Below, one piece after another: positions 22,635 to 33,025 of a stretch of 64,000 nt of DNA (the stretch's first letter is position 1; each line of letters starts with the position of its first letter). Source of the DNA: Notolepis coatsorum (taxonomy: Eukaryota; Chordata; Actinopteri; Aulopiformes; Paralepididae); contig OZ020587.1 of NCBI GenBank assembly GCA_963971535.1, forward strand, positions 157,948,411-158,012,410, read 5' to 3'. The notes beneath the pieces are model-generated. The model searched no databases, was not told where the DNA came from, and saw nothing but the letters and a program-made list of their open reading frames with translations. The position numbers were made by a program, and so were the translations under genes.

Positions 22635-25600
22635 CAGTGATGGGCAAGCTACTTGGAAAATGTAGCAAGCTACACTACAAGTTACTCTCGATTAAATATA
22701 GCTCAACTACAATGGAAGCTATCCCCAGATAAATGTAGCAAGCTACACTACAAGAACATGGCAAAAATAGCTAGCTACATCGGCACTACTTTTTTTAATT
22801 TTTTTTTTTACTTCATGATCACGTTTCCACCAAACAAATAGACACTGACAGGCAAAATAAATGCTCAGTTTGATTGTTTATTATAAAACTGAAACAAGCC
22901 CTCGGTCTGGCTTTTTGTGTCATCCATTTAACATGAACTTGTATTATGTACAAAATCCAGGAAGGCAAGTTTAGCTGGGTGCAGCCTCTACAAAAGAAAA
23001 GAAAGAGACCATTTGGTTTGATCAGTTTTTATAGTATAGTTTGTTGATTACTTTTGATGCAGTAATGGTATTTTTCTTTTCTATTCTATCTTTATGTATT
23101 ATTTATCCCTAAACTCTGCATCTTCTGGCTGCCTGATACCCTCTCCTAGCTGAAACCTGCCCACTTTATCAACCAAAAACACACTTCTTCAATATCTGAA
23201 TTTTAACTAATAATAACTGTCTTACTGCATTTTACTATTATGCTACCATGTCTATACTACCACCAACTATGCTAATATGTCTATACTACTACAGTACAGT
23301 ATGTACTCAAGAGTATAACACTCAAGCTCGACACTGCTAGACAAACAATACTACTTATCCTTTGCTGCTAGATGTACCACTCCTGCTGACTTGTTGTACA
23401 CAATTTGTAAGTTGCTTTGAATGAAAGCGTCAGCTAAATGACCAAATGTATTTAAATATGTAACTCACAAAACATTCCATGGCCCCAAAATCATGTGGGG
23501 ACCCCCCCTACACCTACGTGAGACAGCAATTCGAAACTGGCCCCTACAAATGTCCTAACCTAGTTGTACAGTAAATGACCAAGTAAGGCTTTGTCAGTAT
23601 TCCAATGTACAGTGTAAAATGTGTGTGTCCCCCCTACCCAACCCCCCCCCCCACCTCCAATGTACAGCCCCCACCCACCCACCCAACCCCACCCACCCAA
23701 CCTCCTCCAATGTACAGTTTCTACGTCAAATGTATATACACTCTTTTTCTGGACACTTTTGTATCACAAACAGTACTGTATTTGCAAATCTGATATGTCA
23801 TAAATGTATAGATGTAGCAGTACTGTATCTGTATGTCATGTATGTCATATATGTTATGGGCCTGGTCTACAAGATACACTACACGACCAAGGTACCCATG
23901 TACATGTCAAAATACTTCCCAAAGGTCAGTGAATACCACGATCACAACACCAGAGGGAGCTCCACAAATCATGTTAAACCCAGATTCGGCTCAAACAAGG
24001 GACTAAACACGTTTAGCAATTATGCCACATCAATGTGGAACGCCCTACCCAAAGCTGTAAAGGAATGTGAATCACTACCCACTTTCAAAAACACTCTAAA
24101 AAAACACCTACGGGAGACTGCAATTCGAAACTGGCCCCTGTAAATGTCCTAACACAACCCCCTCCAATGTACAGTAAATTACCAAGTATGGTCTTGTCAA
24201 TATTCCAATGTACAGTTTTGTTTGTACATTTGTACAGTGTACAGTGTCCCCCACCCACCCCTCCTACCCAACCCCCCCCCCCCCACTCCTACCCAACCCA
24301 CCCCCCCCCCCACCCACCCAACCACCTCCAATGTACAGTCCCCCCCCCCCAACCCAATCCAATGTACAGTTTCTACGGCAAATGTATATACTTTTTTTTT
24401 TCTGGGCTCTCTTTGTATCACAAACAGTACTGTATTTACAAATATGGTATGTCATAAATATATAGATGTAGCAGTACTGTCTATCTGTATGTCATGTATG
24501 TCATATTATATGTTACGATGAATTGAAAATGGGGGACCCTGATGTAAACAAGACGAAAGTCTTTCTCTGGTCTGCATCCCCTTAACAATTGTATGTATTG
24601 AGCTGCACTGTACTGTACCCATTCTGCAATCTGTTAATAAAGTGTTCAATCAATCAATCAATCAATCAATGAATTGAAAATGGGGGACCCTGATGTAAAC
24701 AAGACGAAAGTCTTTCTCTGGTCTGCATCCCCTTAACAATTGTATATATTGAGCTGTACTGTACTGTACCCATTCTGCAATCTGTTAATAAACTTTTCAA
24801 TCAATCAATCAATCAATCAATCAGGTTGAGATCAGGTTGAGAACCACTGCTCTAGGTGATATTTTCCCTCTTAGTGTATGTACTATTTATGGTAGTTTGT
24901 TTTTTCTTTTCTCCACCCCCATAATATTGTTCATTTTCTGCCTACAGTGAAACATGTTAGTTAAATCTGTTGACAAAAAGTGCACTGACTTGTGTGCTGT
25001 TTGGGAACAGTTGACAATGTTTATGTAAAGCTTTTCATCAGCTTACCTGAATATATGTGTTCTCAAGTTAGTGCTGGACGTGTGGGATGTTGAGAGAAGC
25101 TTCGTTTTTGGCGGACACAATAAACACATATGTTGTTGTTATTGACATCATCTTCATCAATGCCATCAGCCCTGGAAACATCGAATCCTTCTGCTATTTC
25201 GCGGGACTGGTTCGTTCATTCATTCATGGTCTGTGTTTAGATTTTTTTTACTTCCTGGTTTGCCGAGCTGGAGTGGCATGTCCCGCCCTATCCTGCCTCT
25301 GATGGCCTACCCGTAATGTTTTGGCCTAATCGTGAGTCGTCATACTCATACCTAAACCAACCAACCAATCATAGTGGGTTTTCTCCAATAGCATCCAGCT
25401 GCAGGACAGAAGAACACAACACTCTCAGGACCGAAGACACTTTTTTTTGTTTTTTTCTGTTTCTCCGGATATGTAGCGTGTAGCGTTTTGCTGACGCTAC
25501 GTCACTACTTGATTCGAAAACAAGCTGCGCTACAGAGATCGCTATTTGATTCAAAAGTAGCGACGCTACCATCACGCTACTGAAAAATTTAGTTAAGCTA

Positions 25601-25640
25601 TGTAGCGTCGCTACTTGTAGCTAGCTACTGCCCATCACTG
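22635..25640. mobile_element. 3-kb hAT element inside Copia integrase
   Basis: Ends CAGTGATGGGCAAGCTACTT and GCTAGCTACTGCCCATCACTG share CAGTGATGGGCA as inverted repeat. The perfect TSD TTCGCCAC is at 22627-22634 and 25641-25648. Sub-terminal regions are full of GTAGC/AGCTAC steps. No transposase is recognised. It contains LINE sequence (about 23500-24825) and, at 24830-24855, a stray hAT terminus (GAGAACCACTG). Confidence 0.94.
23500..24825 (+). mobile_element. LINE 3' region with (ATCA)n tails
   Basis: 23870-24143 encodes a LINE C-terminus (YFPKVSEYHDHNTRGS, MWNALPKAVKECESLPTF, HLRETAIRNWPL then stop). The 3' UTR has C-rich ACCCACCCAACC runs, CCAATGTACAGT repeats and an AATAAAGTGTTC phrase, ending in (ATCA)n at 24642-24670. 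A second tail copy follows, ending in (ATCA)n near 24822. 23500-23860 is a partial tandem copy. Further truncated copies of this family lie inside the Kolobok element. Confidence 0.75.
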
Positions 25641-26266
25641 TTCGCCACATCAGAATGGTACTGCAGAACGCCAGTTTAGGACTCTTTTCGACATGGCTAG
25701 ATGCATGCTATTAGAGAGCAAGCTCCCAAAAGCATTATGGCCTTATGCAGTACAGACTGCAGCTCAAGTAAGGAATATATGTTTTAACAATCGCACTAAA
25801 CAGACACCTCACATGCTGCTGACAGGGAAACGTCCTAATATGTCTAGGATGCAGAAGTTTGGAACTCTGTGTTATGCCTACAGACAGCACAAGAAAAAGT
25901 TAGATCCTAGGAGTGAGAAGGGCTTCTTTGTCGGGCATGACAAGAAGAGGCCAGCTTACCTGGTTTTCTACCCCGACAGTGGAAAGGTGAGGAAGCACAG
26001 GCTGGTCAGATTTATGCCAAAAACAGTAGGTGAGCAGCAGACACAGACTGAGATATCCATAGATGATGAGGATTTTGGTGGGCCACTTAGGGCTAGCACA
26101 AGCAAACAAATGGATGCTAGTCCAGAGAATGCTAAACAGCAGATTCCTGTGACCAGGCCAGAGAATAGCCAGGATCAGGCTAGAGAGGAACAGGAGGTCA
26201 AACAGGAGTCTCCTCGCTATCCTTCCAGGGACCGGAAGAAGCCAGATTATTTTGGTGATAGTGTAT
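25641..26266 (+). pseudogene. Copia integrase part 2
   Basis: Resumes the integrase after the hAT with the third acidic residue (HQNGTAERQFRT), then LLESKLPKALWPYA, GFFVGHDKKRPAYLVF and a variable C-terminal region ending RKKPDYFGDSVY. The frame matches 22634 once the hAT and one TSD copy are removed. At about 26267 a LINE interrupts. Confidence 0.9.
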
Positions 26267-29200
26267 ATAATAATAATAATAATAGATTTCATTTGTAATG
26301 CGCTTTACAGTTGCGGGGCAACTCTCAGAGCGCTACAGTTAAAGGGACTTAAAAGCTAGCGAGAATAAAGGAAAGAAAGAATATAAAAATAGGCAAGACT
26401 AAAACATAAAATAGCAGAGAAACATAGAATAATAAAACTGATAAAATAAATTGGTAAAAGAACATAAAATGTGTGGAGCAAAAAAAAATTAAAAATTGAT
26501 AAAAGGTCAACAGAAGGCTCTACTAAAAGGGTGGGTTTTGAGGCCTTTCTTAAAAACATCCACAGTCTGTGGTGCTCTCAGGTAGTCAGGGAGAGCATTC
26601 CACAGACTGGGAGCGGAGGAGCAAAAAGCCCGATCTCCCATAGTGCATAGATTTGTCCTTGGGCGCTGGAGGAGGTTTGCCTGGCCAGAGCGGAGATGTC
26701 GAGAGGAGGAGTGAGGGATGATGAGTTCTTTGAGGTATAGGGGGGCGTTTCCGTAGAGGCATTTGTGGGTGAGCAGGAGACTTTGAATTCAATCCTGAGT
26801 GAGACAGGGAGCCAGTGAAGGGACTTGAGGATGGGGGTGATGTGGTGGTATTTCCGCACTCTCATCAGGATCCTAGCAGCGCTGTTTTGGATACATTGTA
26901 GCCTTTGGATGTTCTTGCTAGGAATCCCGATGAGGAGTGCGTTGCAGTAATCCAGCCTGGAGAAAACAAAGGCGTGGATGAGCTTTTCGGCATCTGACAG
27001 CGTGAGTGAGGGGCGTAGTTTGGCGATGTTTCTAAGGTGGTAGAAAGAATTTTTGTATAGTTGATTTATGTGTGCCTCAAAGGTCAGGTGAGGGTCCATT
27101 TTTACCCCTAGGTTGGTTATTGTTGGTGACAGGGTGATGTTTTGGCCGGAAAAGGTGATGGTGGTGATGGTGGATGAACGAACCTGGTGTGGGGTGCCAA
27201 TGATAATGGCTTCAGTTTTTGAACTGTTTAGCTGTAAAAAGTTGTGCTTCATCCATGCCTTGGTCTCCTCCAGGCATGTGGTCAGCGTGGAAGATGGCAG
27301 AACTGTGGATGGGGTGGGGTTTATTTTTAGGTATAGTTGGGTGTCATCAGCGTAGCAGTGGAATGATATTCCATGCCGGCTGATGACAGAGCCAAGGGGG
27401 AGCATGTAGAGGGTGAATAGTGTGGGGCCGAGGACTGATCCTTGTGGGACACCACAAGTGACATGATGGGTGTCAGACCCTGCCTCTCCCAAGGAGACAT
27501 ACTCCGTTCTTCCGGTGAGGTAGGATCTGAACCACTCAAGGACAGAGTCTGAAAGTCTGATGGTGGACTGGAGCCGGTGAAGGAGGATGTCATGATCGAC
27601 AGTGTCGAAGGCTGCTGTGAGGTCAAGGAGGATGAGGAGGGAAGGAGAGCCAGCATCAGCCGTCATCAGTAGGTCGTTGGTGACCCTGACCAGGGCAGTT
27701 TCTGTGCTGTGGCCAGAGCGGAAACCTGACTGGAACTTCTCGAGAAGTTGGTTCGAGTTTAGGTGGTCCTGAAGCTGAGCGGCAACTACCTTCTCCAGCA
27801 CCTTAGATAGGAATGGGAGGTTGGATATAGGTCTGTAGTTAGCCAAGATTTCCGGGTCTAGGGAGGGTTTTTTAATTAGTGGCTTTATGACTGCAGTTTT
27901 AAGGGCAGAGGGGACATGGCCAGCCTGGAGAGAGAGGTTCATGACCTTGGTGATGAGAGGGCTCATAGTGACAATATTGGATTTCACCAGGGCTGAGGGA
28001 AAGGGGTCCAGGATACAAGTGGAAGGTTTCATTTTCCTGACGATTTCCTCAACCTCTCGCTGTGTGATGATTGAAAAGCAGCAGAGAGGTTGAGTAGTCG
28101 CCGGCTGTGGTTCAACTGTTTGGACTGGAGGGGCAGAGGGGCTAGAGAGGAGGGAGCGGATGGTGTCAACTTTGGTCCTGAAGAAGGTGGCAAAGTTGCT
28201 ACACTGTTCCTCAGAAGAATCAGAGTGAGGTGATATTTGGGGTTTGAGGAGGTGGTTGATGGTGGAGAATAGTTGCTTGGAGTTTCCAGGACTGTCATTT
28301 ATGATGGAAGAGTAGTACTGGGACCGTGCCAGACTGAGGGATTTAGAGTAGGCCTTCTGGTGTTCACGGTAGGCCAATTTATGTACAGTGAGTCCTGAGA
28401 CCTTGAGTCGCCGCTCAAGGACACGCCCAGCAGTCTTCATACTACGCAGCTCGCTGGTGTACCAGGGGGCTGAGCGTGCGAAGGTGACCGTTTTGGATTT
28501 AACAGGGGCATGGAGATCCAGAAGACTGTTCAGGGATTTATTGTAGAAGTCCACTGACTCAGTTGCTGATGAGAAGTTGACAGAGGAGAGAAGCTGGAGG
28601 TCCAGGGTCATGGTGTCCGGGTTGATATTTTTGAGGTTCCTGAAACGGATTTGGCGCTTGGGCTTGTTGAGTGGAGACTGGAAAGACAGCTCCATTGAGA
28701 TGGTCTTGTGGTCGGATACCCCTAGATCGTAGACTAGCAGGTTATTGATGGGGGCGGAGTTTGTGATGACCAGGTCGAGCGTGTGGCCCTTTGTGTGTGT
28801 GGGGACATCAATGTGTTGTGTGAGGTTGAGGCAGTCCAGGAGTAGCAGAAACTCAGCTGCAGGGTGGCAGGAGGGCGTGTCGACGTGAATATTTATATCT
28901 CCAAGTATTATAATATTGGCAGAGGTTGTGCAGAGTGTAGTGAGGAGGTCCTGCATCTCTGGGATGAAAACAGAGTTGGGTTTAGGTGGCCGGTAAATCA
29001 GTAGCATTGTCATGAGGAGAGGGGGTTTACATTTGAAAGCAAGGCATTCAAATGAGGACAGTACAGGCAGGGGCAGGAGGGACAGTTCCAGTTCCTTTCT
29101 GTGAATAACGGCTAAGCCTCCACCACGACCGGTGCTGCGGGCTTTCTCCAGGTAACTGTAGCCAGGAGGACAGGCTTTGTTTAGGGTGAAGTAAACCTCT

Positions 29201-29328
29201 GGCTGGTGCCAGGTTTCAGTGAGACACATGAAGTCTATCTCCTTGTCAATAATGTGGTCTTGTATGAATGATGATTTATTATTGAGAGATTGTGTATTTA
29301 GAAGTTCTATTTTGACTTTTGGTAATGA
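26267..29328 (-). mobile_element. LINE inserted in Copia, 5'-truncated
   Basis: A 3.06-kb non-LTR element on the minus strand whose 3' end is a (TTATTA)-type tail (plus strand TAATAATAATAATAATAG at 26269-26287). Copia coding resumes at about 29328 (YEVSQDQTQ). The TSD is short and lies within TATA-rich sequence, so exact ends are uncertain by a few bases. L2/Rex1-like by RT motifs. Confidence 0.85.
26578..29328 (-). pseudogene. LINE endonuclease-reverse transcriptase
   Basis: About 915 codons from the insertion edge. The AP endonuclease domain has LLNTQSLNNK, CLTETWHQ, GRGGGLAV, LLIYRPP, ILGDIN and GVSDHKTI (all catalytic landmarks). The reverse transcriptase has NYRPISNLPFLSKVLEK, SGFRSGHSTETAL, LDLTAAFDTVDHDIL, GVPQGSVLGPTLF and the YADDTQLYL active site, then QCIQNSAARIL and LHWLPVSLRI. 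Near 26790 a frameshift displaces the C-terminus. The listed upstream Met at 29355 lies in Copia, so the true LINE start is lost. Nearly complete but probably inactive. Confidence 0.9.
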
Positions 29329-30950
29329 TATATGAAGTAAGTCAAGACCAGACACAGGTTAATGTTGATTATTGTTACAAAATGTTGTGTAACATACCTT
29401 TAATTTACAGTGATGCAGTGAAGTCACCCGAATCAAAGGAATGGGTCAGTGCCATGGAGGATGAAATGCAATCACTGAGAGAGAACGGTACATTTACTTT
29501 GACCAACTTGCCACAGGGCAAAGTTGCAGTGGGGGGTCGATGGGTGTATGCTATCAAGAAAAATGCAGATGGTACAGATAAATACAAGGCACGATATGTT
29601 GCTAAAGGCTACAGTCAGAGAAGGGGTGTTGACTATGGAGAGACTTTTTCTCCCACAGCCGACCTGACAAGTGTCAGAGTATTGATGCAGAAAGCTGCAC
29701 AAGAAAATTTGATTTTAAATCAGATGGATGTTAAAACTGCCTACCTACATGCACCGATAGATTATGAGATATACATGGAACAGCCAGAGGGTTATGAACA
29801 GACATCTGGCACAGAGACATTGGTGTGTAAACTAGAGAAGTCACTGTATGGTCTAAAACAGTCTGGCCGGAATTGGAACAACATGTTACATGACTATCTA
29901 ATTGTGAATGAATTTGTGCAAAACACTGCTGATCACTGTGTATATACAAGAGAAACTGAGCATGAGAAGGTAATCATGATTATATGGGTTGATGATTTGG
30001 TTCTTGCAGCCAGTAATGAGAATGCAATGAAGGCTGTAAAAGAGATGCTCACAAGGAAATTTCAGATGAAGGATATGGGCAGATTGACACACTTCCTAGG
30101 AATCGACTTTGAACAGTGTGATGGATGTGTGACAATGTCACAGAAGCAGTGTGTAAAGAACATGCTAGAGAGGTTTGACATGCAGGACTGTAAACCCAGA
30201 TCAACACCATGTGAGCGGGCACTCGATTACACTGAAGGGGCAGGACTAATGAATGATGTCACCCGGTATAGAGAGGTGGTCGGTAGCCTAATCTATCTTA
30301 CTATGTGTACTAGGCCAGATCTGTGTTTCATAGTGAGTAAACTGTCTCAGTATTTTAACAAACCAACTGAGGAACATTGGGCTACTGTCAAACATGTATT
30401 GAGGTTCTTAAAGGGCACCAGTGATAAAATGTTGTGTTACAAGAAGTGTAATTCTGATTTGAGGTTACAGGCTTACAGTGATGCGGACTGGGCAGCAGAT
30501 GTCACAGACCGACGCAGCACAACAGGGTACTGTGTTAGTCTACATGAGACTGGTCCATTGGTCTCATGGAAGACCAAAAAAAAAAAACAGACGGTGGCAT
30601 TGTCCACATGTGAAGCAGAGTACATGGCACTAGCTGCAACCACCCAAGAGTGTTTACACCTGGTACAACTGCTGACACATATGGATGCATGTAAGTATGC
30701 ACCACCCATTGTCCATGAGGACAATCAGGGAACCATAGCATTAACTAAGAACCCAGTCCGCAGACAAAGATGCAAACACATAGACATAAAGTACCATTTT
30801 ATCAGATCTACAGTACTAAATGGACAGATCTGTTTGCGATACTGTCCCACAGATCAAATGGTGGCTGATGTATTTACCAAACCAGCAACTAAGGACAAAC
30901 TAAATAGGTTCACAAAGGTTATGTTTGGGAGAGAAACCACATCAGTGTGA
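29329..30950 (+). CDS. Copia reverse transcriptase and RNase H
   Basis: About 540 codons without interruption, starting in the middle of pol. It shows KEWVSAMEDEMQSL, TFSPTADLTSVR, QMDVKTAYLHAPI, KSLYGLKQSGRNW and the YVDD-equivalent IIWVDDLVLA. RNase H follows with YSDADWAAD, STCEAEYMAL and EDNQGTIAL, ending HIDIKYHFIR and DVFTKP, all hallmark copia motifs. The stop at 30948 is followed by a short 3' UTR and the polypurine tract. Confidence 0.93.
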
Positions 30951-31219
30951 GTAGTGACCAAGTGGTCACATTTTTGTTATTCTTGTTTATTTCAAAATGT
31001 TATAAAAGAGTGCCAGTGAAAAAAAACTGACTGTGTAAATAATGAAATCTAATGATTTATGTTCTTGTTTCACTCAGGAGAGGAACCATATCAATGACGG
31101 CCTTCGTTTGATTAATGGAATGTAAAAGTGTTACAATAACTGATTGTTATTAAATTGTTTTTTTTTGTTATTATTTTTCCTTCTCCAGTTCAGATAGGTC
31201 AGTTGATAGCAAGTGGGGG

Positions 31220-31379
31220 TGTTGACAATAATGAGTGTGCTCTCCCGTCATCCATTCAGAGTGATTGACTGATTGACACCAGCTGAGTGATGGACTCATT
31301 AATACCAGCTGAGTGTGTGTATATAAGAGCGACCTTCACAAATAAAAATGTTCCTTGATACACGGATTCTGTCTCTCAG
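31220..31379 (+). repeat. Copia 3' LTR, first part
   Basis: 160 bp matching 20574 onwards, with a 4-bp deletion near ATGTTCCTTG. Ends in the BEL target CTCAG at 31375-31379. The second part is 37030-37112. Confidence 0.93.
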
Positions 31380-32133
31380 TGTTGAACTCTTTAGGAGAAA
31401 AGAGAGCCAAATGTATTTTATTGACTCAAAATTACATATATTATTTATCCAAAACAAATGGTACAATTTAAATGTCCCCTAAATGATCAAATGTACTCCT
31501 TGCAACTATTTTCAAGGTAAACCAGAAATGAAATGAAATTTAAGGGTAAAAAGAGAATAATTTACATCAGGCATCTATGTGGGCAGCATGGGAGGGCTTG
31601 ACTGGTTTACCATCTGGCATATATGGGGGCAGCCCAGAGGACCTGCTCATTCAGTCCATGATTCAGTCAGTCATTGAGTCAGCTCATTGTGCTAAATGAG
31701 TTAAACTGCAATCAAACCAGGAACGTGATGACCCAATGGTATGTTCACTTTTACCTTCCCTGCTTGCTTAGATGTGCATGTGCCCTGCTTGCTTAGATGT
31801 GCATGTGCCCTGCTTGCTTTATGATATATGCTCTGCTTGCTCTGTTCATGTGCTTTGCTTGTGTTAGCATGTTAGCTCTGCTCAACATGAAATGTTTGTA
31901 GCATGTTAGCTCTGCTCAACATGAAATGTTTGACATGCGGCCCCAGTGCACCCTGGGAAATGGTGTTTCTGTAGGCCTGTAATGTCTGGCATTACAACAG
32001 TTTTTGAATATATTGTTTGAACATTTTGATGCATGACATTCATGACATGGTTAAGTTTAAAGAACAATGTTTATTGGTGTAATAAATAAATAAGTAAATA
32101 CTATATATATAATATAGGTTATATATGGTATGT

Positions 32134-32180
<47 letters not shown>

Positions 32181-32293
32181 GGTTATATGTGGTATATATA
32201 TATATAAATAAATAATAAATAAATAGATAAATATATAAATAAATAATAAATAAATAAATAGATAAATATATATATATATAATATAGGTTATAT

Positions 32294-32354
<61 letters not shown>

Positions 32355-32688
32355 AGAATAATACAAAATGTCAAATGTATTGGTAAATGCTGAATGAATG
32401 TTCTTAATGAAAATGCATTTGGTAATTGTTTATTTGAATGAACTGATAATATAGGCTAAATGTATTAATGTTAACTATAATGTATGGTATTATTATAGCC
32501 TATGTATTTATGTTGATGTTGAAACATTTCCTTTCATACCCTTTCAGGTTTATAACCTGCTATTGTGACTGCTATTGTGACAACCAATTAAATGACAAAC
32601 AAAGGAAAAGAAGTCACAGAGTTATATCCATCCTTGATCACGTTGCCTGAGCCCTTCAAGTGGGGAAAACCAAGAAGAAAACTTGACA
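31380..32688 (+). repeat. BEL 5' LTR
   Basis: 1309 bp, including TGCTTGCTTAGATGTGCATG tandem copies near 31766-31810 and long (TA)n at 32105-32355. Matches 35756-37029. Confidence 0.93.
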
Positions 32689-32930
32689 GTTATAAACCAC
32701 AGGCCCAAGCGTCTAGGAAACTTGACAGTTATAAACCACGGGCCCAAGCGTCTAGAAAACTTGACAGTTATAAACCACGGGCCCAAGCGTCTAGAAAACT
32801 TGACAGTTATAAACCACGGGCCCAAGCGTCTAGAAAACTTGACAGTTATAAACCACGGGCCCAAGCGTCTAGAAAACTTGACAGTTATAAACCAGGGCCC
32901 AAGCGTCCAGCTGAATCTGCCCCGAAGAGT
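32682..32930 (+). repeat. 39-bp tandem repeat spanning the LTR/internal junction
   Basis: Six copies of a 39-bp unit: CTTGACAGTTATAAACCACG then GGCCCAAGCGTCTAGAAAA. The first seven bases are the end of the 5' LTR and the following bases occupy the primer-binding position. In frame it would read KLDSYKPRAQASR (13 residues). The frame 32592-33053 that runs through it is upstream of the gag ATG and is probably untranslated leader. Confidence 0.9.
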
Positions 32931-33025
32931 GTTGCCCGGAAGAGGAGCGCCACGGAGGGAGGAAAAGGTCCAACAGGCCCCCTGCCAGTGTCGGAAAAAA
33001 CCTTGGACAGCTCTAAGAAAGGAGG

